Source: Tsukamurella pulmonis (GTDB taxonomy: Bacteria > Actinomycetota > Actinomycetes > Mycobacteriales > Mycobacteriaceae). Taken from it: a stretch of DNA of 64,000 nucleotides. A program made the position numbers and the translations under genes. Below are positions 27,576-36,141 of the stretch, piece after piece. Position 1 is the stretch's first letter. Each line of letters opens with the position of its first letter. The notes beneath the pieces are model-generated. The model did no database searches, had not been told where the DNA came from, and saw only the letters and a list, made by a program, of their open reading frames with translations. The DNA lies in assembly GCF_900103175.1 (NCBI RefSeq), contig NZ_FNLF01000002.1:3982136-4046135 (forward strand), given 5' to 3'.

Positions 27576-30094
27576 CACCCGTTCGACTGTACGTGCAGCG
27601 CACCGTCGACGACGACGTACGGCACGCGCCGCTCCGCCCCGTCGACCGCGACGAGCAACTCGTCGTGCACGTGCACCTCGGCGGCGTCGGGGAGCGCGCC
27701 GAGCGCCTGCGCCAGCGTCACCCCTGGGTGCGCGCCACGCGCGAAGCGCGCTCCGGCGCCGAGGATCTCGATCGGCACGTCGCCCGCGAGCGGAAGGTCG
27801 AGGGTGTCGGCGAGGTCGCCCGCCACGTCGAGCCCGCCGAAGACCAGGCGCTCGGCGGTGAACCGGGCGTGCGGCACGTCCAGTACGGCGGCGTCCTCGG
27901 CGTCCACGACGGCGCCGCCGACGGTGCGCACCCGCGCGGGCAGTGCCGCCAGCCGGTGTCCCGCGATCGCGCGGTGCGCGGCGATCACGACCGCCGGGGC
28001 GGGCGTGCGCGCCGGATCGGCGAGGGCGTCGGCGAGCACCTGGGCGTCGGCGTCCGTGCGCACGGCGTGCAGCAGTGCGGTGCGCAGCCGCGGCGCGGCC
28101 GGATGGGTGCACGGCTCGAGCAGGCCCGCGAAGGTCTCGTCGTCCGCGGGCCGCAGGCGCCCGAGATCGGTACGGGTGTGCAGCCACCAGGCGGTGTAGC
28201 CGTCCGGATCGTCCAGTACCCCGGGCAGTTCCGCGAGCAGGTCGTAGGCGGGCTCCCAGTGCTCGACGAGGTCGAGGTCGCGGACGGCGATCAGCTCGTC
28301 GGGCTCCCCCGGCAGCTGCGCCCACCACTCGTCCGCGCCGTCCAGGCTCGGGTCCGGCTCCGTCGGCAGCGGCTCGCGCAGCACCCCGAACGTCCAGCCG
28401 ACGCCGATCGCGCGCAGCGCCTGCGCCGAGTGCCGTGCCTCGAAATCGGGGTCGACGGTGCCGTACGGGTGATCCTCCCCCAGCACCTCCCGCAGCGGCG
28501 CGGCCGCGGCGAGCAGCTCGTCCGCGGGGTGCAGCGCACCGTCGTCGCCGGGGACGGGCAGCGCCCCGAGCCAGCTCGGCCCGTCGGCGGCGTTGTCGCC
28601 GAGCAGCCCCAGTACTGCCTCGGTGAGCTCGACGTCCTCGGCGAGCGCACCGTCGGACCAGTCGATGCGGCCGACCTCCTCGCGCAGCGCCGGGTCGCCG
28701 AGCAGGTCCGCAGCGGGGAGCGTGCGGGCGCCCGCGCGCTCGAGCAGCGGATGCGCCGCGGCGGGATACACGATCCGCGCCCAGGTGACGAGGGCCAGTG
28801 CGGTCGCCTCCCCCGCGACCAGCGCCGCGCCGCGCGCGCCGGTCACCACGCGGCCGTCCGCGAGCGGGACCGGCAGGGCGCCGAGGTCCTTGGCCGGGAG
28901 GCGCGCCGCGTCGAGCGCGGCGTACAGCGCGCCGTACCAGGCCGGATCGCGGTCGCGCGGCACGGCGTCGGCGAGGTCCGCCGCGGTGAGCTCGCGGGCG
29001 CCGAGGGCGACCAGGCGCGCCGCGTCCGGCGCGGAGGAGTACGCGGGCGGGACGAGCGGAAGCGTCTCGCGCAGCAGGTCGTTCAGCTCTGCGGTCAGTC
29101 CCGGCAGCACTGCGGCGCGGTCCGGGCGCAGCCGCCCACCGTCGGGCCCGGGGACCCAGGCGTGCCCGCGCAGCTCGTCCTCGATCGCCTCGCGCAGGAG
29201 CGCGTCCACGCCGCCCGCGGGTGGACGACGCGGCGGCAGCAGCGGCATCGGGTCGGGCTGCGCGGCGACGAAGGCGGCGTAGCCGTGGGCGGCGAGGGCG
29301 ACGTCGGCGGCGGGGTGCAGGCGGCGCCGGTCCGGCGTGGTGGGCAGGTCGGCGATGACCCGCACGGGCAGGGTCAGCGGCTCGTCGGTGCGGGTGGGGG
29401 CGTGCAGGAAGCGCGCGTCGGCGCCGACCACCCAGCGCGCGTGCGGGCCGTGCCCGGTCACGAGATCGGGTGCGGCGAAACGTTCCTCGCCGACGGTGAT
29501 CGTCGTCAGCGCCGGCAGATCGAGCAGCAGGTCCTGCGCCTGCGCGGCGAACTCGGCGAGCAGCGCGGGGTCGGCGCCGCGCAGCACGACCTCCGTGGCG
29601 AAGCCCGCCCGGGGCGGCGTCGCGACGGGGTACGGCAGGCGCATCGCCGCGACCGCGTCCAGGCCGGCGTCCGCGCGGGAGCGCTCGGCGGAGAACGCGA
29701 TGCCGCCGCCGGTGGAACGGATCTCGACGTGATCGGTCACCGTCAGTACCGCGGCGAAGCCGACGCCGAACCGGCCGACGGAGGCACCGTCGGACTTCGG
29801 GGAGACGCGCAGCGCGGCGAGGGACGCCACGCCCGCCTTCGTCAGGGGCGCGCCGGTGTTGGCGACGTGCACCCCGTCGGCCTCGGCCCAGACGGCCAGC
29901 TCCCCGGGGGCGGACGCGGCGGTGGCGGCGTCGGCGGCGTTCTGCGCCAGCTCGACGGCGACCCGGTCGCGGTAGCCGACGGTGACCAGGTCCCGCTCGG
30001 CGGCGAGGTCCTCGGCGGCGCGGGTGGGCGAATCGCGCCAGGCGGCGAGGGTCGCGCGGCGCAGCGCGGCGGTACCGAACGGATCGGCGGCCAT
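27572..30094 (-). CDS. Large protein with sacsin/Hsp90-like GHKL ATPase domain
   Basis: An 840-residue soluble protein. The N-terminal 200 residues carry Bergerat ATP-binding motifs: VAVELAQNAADAATAAS (N box, about 45-61), VANTGAPL (G1, about 76-83) and VGRFGVGFAAVLTV (G2, about 105-118). This resembles the Hsp90/sacsin N-terminal domain; no Hsp90 middle domain can be recognised, and the rest is Ala/Leu/Asp-rich and unassigned. The role (chaperone-like or DNA-repair-like ATPase) is open. It lies between DUF3027 and the PAP2 phosphatase, with a 1-base gap to the first and a 4-base overlap with the second, so the three form an operon. Confidence 0.82.
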   Translation of the reverse strand: MAADPFGTAALRRATLAAWRDSPTRAAEDLAAERDLVTVGYRDRVAVELAQNAADAATAASAPGELAVWAEADGVHVANTGAPLTKAGVASLAALRVSPKSDGASVGRFGVGFAAVLTVTDHVEIRSTGGGIAFSAERSRADAGLDAVAAMRLPYPVATPPRAGFATEVVLRGADPALLAEFAAQAQDLLLDLPALTTITVGEERFAAPDLVTGHGPHARWVVGADARFLHAPTRTDEPLTLPVRVIADLPTTPDRRRLHPAADVALAAHGYAAFVAAQPDPMPLLPPRRPPAGGVDALLREAIEDELRGHAWVPGPDGGRLRPDRAAVLPGLTAELNDLLRETLPLVPPAYSSAPDAARLVALGARELTAADLADAVPRDRDPAWYGALYAALDAARLPAKDLGALPVPLADGRVVTGARGAALVAGEATALALVTWARIVYPAAAHPLLERAGARTLPAADLLGDPALREEVGRIDWSDGALAEDVELTEAVLGLLGDNAADGPSWLGALPVPGDDGALHPADELLAAAAPLREVLGEDHPYGTVDPDFEARHSAQALRAIGVGWTFGVLREPLPTEPDPSLDGADEWWAQLPGEPDELIAVRDLDLVEHWEPAYDLLAELPGVLDDPDGYTAWWLHTRTDLGRLRPADDETFAGLLEPCTHPAAPRLRTALLHAVRTDADAQVLADALADPARTPAPAVVIAAHRAIAGHRLAALPARVRTVGGAVVDAEDAAVLDVPHARFTAERLVFGGLDVAGDLADTLDLPLAGDVPIEILGAGARFARGAHPGVTLAQALGALPDAAEVHVHDELLVAVDGAERRVPYVVVDGALHVQSNGW

Positions 30095-30095
30095 C

Positions 30096-30824
30096 TCAGG
30101 CCTGCTCGGCGGGAACCTTCTCGACGGCGCCGTCGTCGTAGGGCTCGTACGCGGGGCTCCCCTGGCCCGACGGTCCCGTCACTGACGAGTGCGCGCCGCA
30201 GCCGTAGTGGGCGTGCACGACGTGACCGTCGGCCGAGTATTCGTTGCCGCACACCCCGAACGCGGCGCCCAGGGCACCGGAGAGCGGGAGGAAGAAGGCG
30301 CAGTCGCCGCAGTGGTAGCGGGTGGCGCGGGCCATCTCGGACTCGGGCCCGTAGTCGCCGGCCAGCCAGCGCTCCGCCGCGTCGATCCGGCCGATGCGCG
30401 ACATCACGCGCTCGAGGTTCACGCCGATCTCGCCGGCCACCTCGTCGACCGCCGGATCGCCCGACAGGGCGTGGCCGGGCTCGATGCGGACGTCGTTCTC
30501 CCGGGGCGGCAGCACGTCGCCGGGTGCCAGATCGCCCGCGCGCACGCGCTCCTCCCACGGCACCCACTCGGGCGCGGTGAGCGAACCGGGGCCGGGCAGC
30601 AGCGCCGTCTCGGACACCGTCAGGTCGCCACCGGGGGTGGCGGCGATCACGGCGCACCACTGCCAGCCGCGGTAGGCGGGCAGATCCGCTTCGAAGTAGT
30701 GGGCCGCGGCGAACTCGTCCTCGACGACCGTGGCGACGTGCGCGCCCACCCGGGCGCCCTCGTCGGCTTCCAGTACGGCGCGCGCGAGGTCGACCGCGGC
30801 GGCTGACTGCAATGCGGAACTCAC
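30096..30824 (-). CDS. DUF3027 protein (Rv0877-like)
   Basis: A 242-residue protein of unknown function matching DUF3027 and, by position, M. tuberculosis Rv0877. Signatures are YRGWQWCAVIAATPGGDLTV (about 50-69), PEWVPWEERVRAGDLAPGD (about 85-103) and a C-terminal cysteine cluster YHCGDCAFFLPL, FGVCGNEYS and YGCGA, which looks like a zinc-ribbon. It is divergent from the MFS gene at 30910. It is the first gene of an apparent three-gene operon with the GHKL ATPase and PAP2 genes. Confidence 0.88.
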   Translation of the reverse strand: MSSALQSAAAVDLARAVLEADEGARVGAHVATVVEDEFAAAHYFEADLPAYRGWQWCAVIAATPGGDLTVSETALLPGPGSLTAPEWVPWEERVRAGDLAPGDVLPPRENDVRIEPGHALSGDPAVDEVAGEIGVNLERVMSRIGRIDAAERWLAGDYGPESEMARATRYHCGDCAFFLPLSGALGAAFGVCGNEYSADGHVVHAHYGCGAHSSVTGPSGQGSPAYEPYDDGAVEKVPAEQA

Positions 30825-30909
30825 CCCTCGATTGTGCCGGATGCCGGGCTTCGCGGCGTGGGCGGGGCGGCACGGCCCCTGAACACGGCACTCCTGCGGA
30901 TGCGGAACA

Positions 30910-32619
30910 ATGGTCGTCGTGAGCAGTCATCCGGGGCAGCAGCAGTATCCCCCCGACGAGCCCCGGCGTCGCCCGGGGTCGCTGCCGCATGCGCACAGCG
31001 GGCAGTCCGTGCGGCAGGGGGCGGGGGCCGCGGGCCAGGAATCCGAGCGCCCGCAGTACACGACCAACCACCATCTTCCGCCGCTCGAGGACACCCCGAC
31101 CGCCGCCGACCGGCGCGCGGCCGAGGAGGAGCAGCGGCGGATGCCGCGCAAGATCACCGTCACCCGGGTGGCGGCCATGCGCGGCCGCGAGATCACCGAG
31201 GCCGGGATCGCGAAGTGGCGGCAGGCCACCACGGCCGACGGTGCCGACAAGTCCGGCCTGACCGCGCTCACCTACCCGGTGATCCTCAACAACGCCGTCG
31301 ACGCCGCCATGATGGTGGCCCTCGCCAACACCCTGTTCTTCGCCGCGGCGCAGGCCGAGTCGAAGTCCAAGGTCGCGCTGTACCTGCTGGTCAACATCGC
31401 GCCGTTCGCGATCATCGCGCCGTTCATGGGCCCGCTGCTCGACCGGATCCAGCACGGCCGGCGGGTGGCGCTCGCGACGTCCTTCGGCGTCCGCGTGGCA
31501 CTGGCCGTGCTGCTGATCACGAACTGCGACTACGACCCCGTCGCCAACACCGTCAACTTCGATCCCTGGGTGCTCTACCCCTGTGCGCTGGGAATGATGG
31601 TGATGAGTAAATCCTTCTCGGTGCTCAAATCCGCGGTGGTGCCGCGGGTGCTGCCACCGTCGATCGACCTGGCCCGGGTGAACTCCCGCCTCACGCTGTT
31701 CGGCCTGGTCGTGGGCTCGGGCGTCGGTGGCGCGATCGCCTCGGCCGCCGAGTTCGGCCTGAGCCGCATGCTGCACATCCCCGGCGGCATGTACGCGCTG
31801 ATGGTCTTCGCCGTGCTCGGCGCGGTGATGTGCATGCGCATCCCGAAGTGGGTGGAGAACACCTCCGGCGAGGTGCCCACCACGCTCTCCTACACGGGGG
31901 CGATGGCGCGCGACGCCGCCCGCGCCTCCGCCGGCGGCGCGGAGGAGAGCGGCCGCGCGAAGATCGGCGCCGCGTTCAAGAACCTGCGGGTGCCGCTCGG
32001 GCGCAGCGTCGTGACCGGACTGTGGGGCAACACCACCATCCGCGTGCTGACCGGTTTCCTCACCCTCTACATCGCCTTCTACAGCAAGGCCCAGCAGGCC
32101 TCGGGCGGCTCGGCCACCGAATCGCTGTTGATGATCGGCGCGGTGGGTGCCGCCGCGGGCATCGGCAACTTCATCGGCAACGGCATCGGCGCGCGCCTCG
32201 AGCTGCCCCGCCCCGCGCGGATCGTCGTGCAGGCGACCGTCGCGGCCACCGCCGGGGCGATCATCGCGGCCGTCTTCGGCAACCTGATCGTGATCGCGGC
32301 CGTCACCTTCCTCGCCTCCGGCGTCTCCGCGCTCGGCAAGGTCTCGCTCGACGCGTCCATCCAGGACGACCTGCCCGACGAGTCCCGCGCGTCCGCCTTC
32401 GGCCGCTCCGAGACGGCGCTGCAGCTCGGCTGGGTCGGCGGCGCCGCGCTCGGCGTGCTGCTGCCGCCCACGCTGTGGATCGGCTTCGCCACCGTCGCCG
32501 CGATCATGGTCGCCGGCACCGTCCAGACCGTCCTCACCTACCGCGGCGGCTCGCTGATCCCGAACTTCGGCGGTAAGCGCCCGGAACACGTCCCACCCAC
32601 GATGAACGGGGTCAGATGA
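30910..32619 (+). CDS. MFS transporter with long N-terminal tail (Rv0876c-like)
   Basis: Up to 569 residues. The first 95 or so are hydrophilic and disordered (GQQQYPPDEPRRRPGSLP), followed by a basic stretch and about twelve helices. Position and strand relation to DUF3027 and DUF2771 match M. tuberculosis Rv0876c, an uncharacterised transporter. The start is uncertain: ATG 30910 or GTG 30919. AACAAT (30906-30911) could serve as a weak -10 box, which would put the transcript start on GTG 30919. Its stop overlaps the next ATG (ATGA), so DUF2771 is coupled. Confidence 0.88.
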   Translation: MVVVSSHPGQQQYPPDEPRRRPGSLPHAHSGQSVRQGAGAAGQESERPQYTTNHHLPPLEDTPTAADRRAAEEEQRRMPRKITVTRVAAMRGREITEAGIAKWRQATTADGADKSGLTALTYPVILNNAVDAAMMVALANTLFFAAAQAESKSKVALYLLVNIAPFAIIAPFMGPLLDRIQHGRRVALATSFGVRVALAVLLITNCDYDPVANTVNFDPWVLYPCALGMMVMSKSFSVLKSAVVPRVLPPSIDLARVNSRLTLFGLVVGSGVGGAIASAAEFGLSRMLHIPGGMYALMVFAVLGAVMCMRIPKWVENTSGEVPTTLSYTGAMARDAARASAGGAEESGRAKIGAAFKNLRVPLGRSVVTGLWGNTTIRVLTGFLTLYIAFYSKAQQASGGSATESLLMIGAVGAAAGIGNFIGNGIGARLELPRPARIVVQATVAATAGAIIAAVFGNLIVIAAVTFLASGVSALGKVSLDASIQDDLPDESRASAFGRSETALQLGWVGGAALGVLLPPTLWIGFATVAAIMVAGTVQTVLTYRGGSLIPNFGGKRPEHVPPTMNGVR

Positions 32620-33158
32620 TCAAGCCCAGCCCGAAGCTGCTCGTCGCCGGAGCGGCGTTCCTCGTCGCGGCCGCGGTCCTGCTCGCGTACGCGGTCGTCG
32701 CCGGACTCGAGAAGCGGGATGAGCCCAAGCCGCGCCCGACGCTGCAGGCCACCGTCGGCGACCGGATGCTCGATGTCGGGCCGATGCAGTTCTGCACCAA
32801 CGTGCAGGCCGCGGAGTGCGACGTGCCGCAGCGCCCGGTGAAGCTGCCCGTGGAGTTCGGCCAGGCGATCGTGATCTCGCTGCCCGAGTACATCTCCGAG
32901 CGGCCGTGGTTCCTCACCATCCAGCGCTACGACACCCGTCGCGGCGAGGCGACCCTGGAGACGATCACCCACGTCGATCCGGCGGAGGCCACGCTGGTGC
33001 TCAAGTCGACCGAGCAGCTGTTCGTCACCGCGGTCGAGATCAACGTGCCCTCGCAGTACCAGGACGCCCAGGGCAACCTCATCGCGCAGGCCGTGTGGGG
33101 CATCGACACGCTCGCCGAGAGCGTCGCCAAGGATTACGCGCTGGTGCAGAAGCCGTAA
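32616..33158 (+). CDS. DUF2771 membrane-anchored protein (Rv0875c-like)
   Basis: A 180-residue exported protein. One N-terminal helix (about 8-32, LLVAGAAFLVAAAVLLAYAV) anchors it; the outer part has two cysteines (MQFCTNV, ECDVPQ, about 52-61) and the conserved segment LPEYISERPWFLTIQRYD (about 88-105). DUF2771 is a Mycobacteriales family without known function. It overlaps the MFS gene by 4 bases and the next small gene by 1 base (TAATG), so the three are one translational unit. The MFS-DUF2771 pairing is conserved in M. tuberculosis, which suggests a shared task. Confidence 0.88.
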   Translation: MIKPSPKLLVAGAAFLVAAAVLLAYAVVAGLEKRDEPKPRPTLQATVGDRMLDVGPMQFCTNVQAAECDVPQRPVKLPVEFGQAIVISLPEYISERPWFLTIQRYDTRRGEATLETITHVDPAEATLVLKSTEQLFVTAVEINVPSQYQDAQGNLIAQAVWGIDTLAESVAKDYALVQKP

Positions 33159-33376
33159 TGGGCGGCGAGGCGGTCGTCCTGGTGGTGGTCATCGGCGCCA
33201 CGCTGGCGCCGATCGCCCTCGCGGTCGTGGTCCGGCGCCGGCAGAAGTCCGGCCGCTGGCGCGGCGGCTTCACCCCCGGCTACGACCCGACCACCGACAA
33301 CTGGGCCACCCGGGTGAACGCACCCCCGCCCGCGAATCCCGACCAGTCCGAGATCCGCGACCGCCACGAGTACTGA
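33158..33376 (+). CDS. Small single-helix membrane protein
   Basis: A 72-residue protein. One helix (about 5-26, VVLVVVIGATLAPIALAVVV) is followed by a basic, then hydrophilic tail with FTPGYDPTTDNWATRVNAPP. It starts inside the DUF2771 stop (TAATG). It is probably a small accessory protein of the MFS-DUF2771 operon; no family is recognised. Confidence 0.7.
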   Translation: MGGEAVVLVVVIGATLAPIALAVVVRRRQKSGRWRGGFTPGYDPTTDNWATRVNAPPPANPDQSEIRDRHEY

Positions 33377-33379
33377 GCC

Positions 33380-34771
33380 TCACGCGGCGCGGTCGGCCCG
33401 CCCGGGCAGGCGGAACGCGGGCACCGCACCAAGGACGGTGACCGCCGCCATCACCCAGAAGGCGGGGTGCAACGCGGTCTCCGCGGGCGCGTGCGCGAGC
33501 CCCGCCTGCAGGATGATCGCGACGGCGGCGACACCGACCGCACCGCCCATTTGCTGGGCTCCCCTGGTCAGCATCGACGCGTGCGGGAACTGATCGCGGG
33601 AGAGCCCCGTGTACGCCGCCGACATGATCGGCACGAGTACCGCACCGAGGCCCAGGCCGCGTACGAACAGTAGGAGCGCGAGCACCACCGGGCTGGTGGC
33701 GGCGGTGACGAAGGCGAAGGGCACCGTCGCCACCGCCATCGCCACGAAGGCCGTGCCCGCCACCGCGCGCGGACCGAAACGCTCCACCAGCCCGCCGATG
33801 AAGAACCGCGGCACGAACGCGCCGACGGCCTGGGGCGCGAGGAGCAGCGCGGTGGCGAGGGCACCGTCGCCTCGGACGGTCTGCCAGTAGAGCGGCAGCA
33901 GGAACATCGTCCCCATGAGCGCCCCTCCCGCGACGAGACTCGCCAGCGTGGACGCAGCGACCGTCGGGACGCGAAGCAGTCGCACGCGCACGAGCGCGCG
34001 ATCGCGGGCGCGCACCGCGTGCACTCCGAACGCGGCGATCAGCGCCGCTCCCACCCCCACTGCCAGGAGGACGCCGCCCGACGCACCGGTACCGGCCAGC
34101 TCGGCGAGGCCGTAGAACGTGAGGACGATCCCCGGAGCGAGCAGTGCCAGGCCGGCGCGGTCGAGCGGCGGAGCAGTGCCGGGCGCCGGCGCGTCGTCGG
34201 GCAGGACCCGTAGCGCCGCGAGGGCGGCGATGCCGCACAGCGGGACGTTGATCGCGAACATCCAGCGCCAGTCCGCCCAGTGCAGCAGTGCGCCGCCCAG
34301 GACCGGACCGATCAGCGGTCCGAGGGCGATGGGGACGCCCAGCGCGGCGGTGATGCGCGCGAGGGAGGCACCCCCTGCAGCGCGCACCGCGATCGTCTGC
34401 ATGTTCGTCATGAGCACCCCGGCGGCGGCACCCTGCAGTGTGCGGAAAACGATGAGGCTCAACGGGCTCCAGCTCAGCGCGCACAGCGCGGAACCGGCGG
34501 CGAAGACCGCCAGCGCCGCGAGCCACGTCCGCCGGCCGCCGAAGCGGGCGTCGAGCCAGCCGCAGAGCGGGATCGAGACGACCAGCGCGAGCAGGTAGAC
34601 CGTGCTCACCCACTGAATGGTGGCGATGTCGGTGCGCAGGTCGACGACCAGCGTGTGCACCGCGATGGTCAGCATCGTGGTGTCCAGGATCGGAGCGAAG
34701 ACACCGAGGACGAGCGTCGCAATGAGTGCGCGCTGCGATCGAGTCGTCGCCGGTGCATTAGATACAGTCAT
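33380..34771 (-). CDS. DHA2-family MFS drug exporter
   Basis: A 463-residue transporter with about fourteen helices, typical of DHA2 (EmrB/QacA-like) multidrug exporters. Helix 1 carries LGVFAPILDTTMLTIAVHTL, with the acidic residue of the D1 motif, and STVYLLALVVSIPLCGWLDARFGGRR (in parts, about 62-87) is motif A. ATG 34771 is preferred to upstream in-frame starts because the longer N-terminus would cross the operator. Its start codon lies inside a perfect palindrome (34757-34780), so the adjacent divergent TetR protein almost certainly represses it. The substrate is unknown. Confidence 0.92.
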   Translation of the reverse strand: MTVSNAPATTRSQRALIATLVLGVFAPILDTTMLTIAVHTLVVDLRTDIATIQWVSTVYLLALVVSIPLCGWLDARFGGRRTWLAALAVFAAGSALCALSWSPLSLIVFRTLQGAAAGVLMTNMQTIAVRAAGGASLARITAALGVPIALGPLIGPVLGGALLHWADWRWMFAINVPLCGIAALAALRVLPDDAPAPGTAPPLDRAGLALLAPGIVLTFYGLAELAGTGASGGVLLAVGVGAALIAAFGVHAVRARDRALVRVRLLRVPTVAASTLASLVAGGALMGTMFLLPLYWQTVRGDGALATALLLAPQAVGAFVPRFFIGGLVERFGPRAVAGTAFVAMAVATVPFAFVTAATSPVVLALLLFVRGLGLGAVLVPIMSAAYTGLSRDQFPHASMLTRGAQQMGGAVGVAAVAIILQAGLAHAPAETALHPAFWVMAAVTVLGAVPAFRLPGRADRAA

Positions 34772-34780
34772 GTATCTAAT
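34757..34780. promoter_or_regulatory. TetR operator covering the exporter start codon
   Basis: ATTAGATACA (34757-34766), GTCA, TGTATCTAAT (34771-34780): a perfect 10-bp inverted repeat, extended by one more pair outside. The exporter ATG (34771-34769, minus strand) is inside it. A further half-site AGATAC lies at 34798-34803 over the TetR gene's own start region (-10 TAAGAT, 34795-34800). Confidence 0.85.
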
Positions 34781-34806
34781 GTGCGCCATGTTGATAAGAT
34801 ACGCAA

Positions 34807-35409
34807 GTGGACTCAATATCGGAGGCGCCGCGCACCCGCCGTCGCGGCGCCGCGCTCGAGGAGGCGATCCTCGACGCGGCGTGGGACCAGCTGGTCGACA
34901 AGGGGTACGGCGACTTCACCCTGGAAGCGGTGGCCGGCCGCGCCGGGACCTCACGGTCGGTGCTGTACCGCCGGTGGCCGGGCCGGGTCGAGCTCCTCCG
35001 GGCCGCGGTGGCGCGTCGCGGCGGAACCCTCGCGGCCGACCCGCCGGACACCGGCACCCTGCGCGGCGACGCGATCGCTCTCTTGCATGCCATGTCGGAC
35101 CATCGCGTCGAACTGATGATCCTGCTGCAGACCCGACTCGGCGAGTTCTTCGCCGAGTCGGGCGACTCCCCCGCGGACCTGCGGGAGCTCATGGTCGGAC
35201 CGCGCGGCGGGTCGATGCACGACGCTGTCGCCCGGGCGATCGAGCGCGGCGAGATCGACCCCGAGCGGGTCACCGACCGGATCGTGCGGCTCCCCGCGGA
35301 CCTGGTGCGCCATCAGATGGCGATGACGCTGCGTCCCGTGCCGTCCGAGGACATCGCCGAGATCGTCGACGACTGCTTCCTGCCGCTCCTCGTGCCCCGT
35401 GGGGACTGA
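34807..35409 (+). CDS. TetR-family transcriptional regulator
   Basis: A 200-residue regulator. The helix-turn-helix is at about 17-62 (LDAAWDQLVDKGYGDFTLEA, VAGRAGTSRSVLYRRWPGR); the C-terminal part (about 80-195) resembles the TetR_C_16/AcrR-like ligand domains. GTG 34807 has a -10 TAAGAT 6 bases upstream and is probably leaderless. It is divergent from a DHA2 exporter with a palindrome between them, the classic exporter-repressor pair. Confidence 0.93.
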   Translation: MDSISEAPRTRRRGAALEEAILDAAWDQLVDKGYGDFTLEAVAGRAGTSRSVLYRRWPGRVELLRAAVARRGGTLAADPPDTGTLRGDAIALLHAMSDHRVELMILLQTRLGEFFAESGDSPADLRELMVGPRGGSMHDAVARAIERGEIDPERVTDRIVRLPADLVRHQMAMTLRPVPSEDIAEIVDDCFLPLLVPRGD

Positions 35410-35424
35410 CGCGGCGGCGAGGAC

Positions 35425-35844
35425 CTAGGAATCCAGCTCGCGAGCGATCTCGCGGAGCACCTTGGCGATCTGCTCGGAGGCCTTGCGGTCCGGGTAGCGG
35501 CCCTTGCGCAGCTCGGGCTGCACGCCGACGTCGAGCAGCTGGATCATGTCCTCGATCAGCACGTTCAGGTCCTCGGCGGGCCGACGGTCCGCGGCCGGCC
35601 GGCGGCCGCGCTGCGCACCCGCGCCCCGGGAGACCGACGGTGCCGGCTCGAGCACCGTCACCGTCAGCGCCTGCGGGCCGCGACGACCCGCGGCCATGCT
35701 GAACTCGACCCGCTGGCCCTGCTTGAGCCCGTCGACCCCGTCGGGCAGCGCCGACGACCGGACGTAGACGTCCTCGCCGCCCTCCTGGGAGAGGAAGCCG
35801 AAGCCCTTGTCCGTGTCGTACCACTTGACCTTGCCGGTAGGCAC
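35425..35844 (-). CDS. cspB: Cold-shock-domain protein with C-terminal extension (CspB-like)
   Basis: A 139-residue protein. The cold-shock domain is at about 1-65, with the RNP motifs [17 protein letters not shown] (about 5-21) and DVYVRSSAL (about 24-32). These proteins bind single-stranded RNA and DNA. A 70-residue C-terminal extension ([31 protein letters not shown]) is like M. tuberculosis CspB (Rv0871, 135 residues). GTG 35844 is chosen as the start just before PTGKVKWY. It converges on the TetR gene and is divergent from the moaA operon. Confidence 0.93.
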   Translation of the reverse strand: MPTGKVKWYDTDKGFGFLSQEGGEDVYVRSSALPDGVDGLKQGQRVEFSMAAGRRGPQALTVTVLEPAPSVSRGAGAQRGRRPAADRRPAEDLNVLIEDMIQLLDVGVQPELRKGRYPDRKASEQIAKVLREIARELDS

Positions 35845-35922
35845 TCTCGTCACCCGCTCTGCACTAAGAACAACAAAACGCGCCCCGCGATCGGCGAGAC
35901 GCACTGGGACTAGTCTAGAGGC

Positions 35923-36141
35923 ATGGGCAAGTTCGTTTCCGGCGCCGTCTCCGTCTCGATCGCACTCTTCGCGATCGGGCTGATCGCGATCGCCGCCCTG
36001 TTCCTCACGCCGCTCGTCACGGGCGGCACCACCGCCCCCACCTGGGTGTACGCCCTGACACCGCTGGCGCCCGTCGGTTTCCTCGTGGGCGTGATCGCCG
36101 TGATCATCGGCGGTCGCGTCGGGGATCGCGAGCAGTCGTGA
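35923..36141 (+). CDS. Small two-helix membrane protein
   Basis: A 72-residue protein with two hydrophobic helices (about 8-30, [20 protein letters not shown]; about 43-64, [20 protein letters not shown]). By position it corresponds to M. tuberculosis Rv0870c, though shorter. ATG 35923 has a -10 TAGTCT (35911-35916) 6 bases upstream. Its stop overlaps the moaA GTG (GTGA), so it heads the moaA-moaD operon. The function is unknown. Confidence 0.8.
   Translation: MGKFVSGAVSVSIALFAIGLIAIAALFLTPLVTGGTTAPTWVYALTPLAPVGFLVGVIAVIIGGRVGDREQS

Noticed and set aside
27593-30580. A very long plus-strand open frame opposite the GHKL-ATPase and DUF3027 genes
   Set aside because: It mirrors well-supported genes, has Arg/Gly-rich meaningless composition typical of antisense frames in high-GC DNA, and no family motif.
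29842-32589. A 915-codon minus-strand frame opposite the MFS gene
   Set aside because: High Arg/His/Gly content and overlap with the clear transporter and DUF3027 genes show it is a shadow frame.
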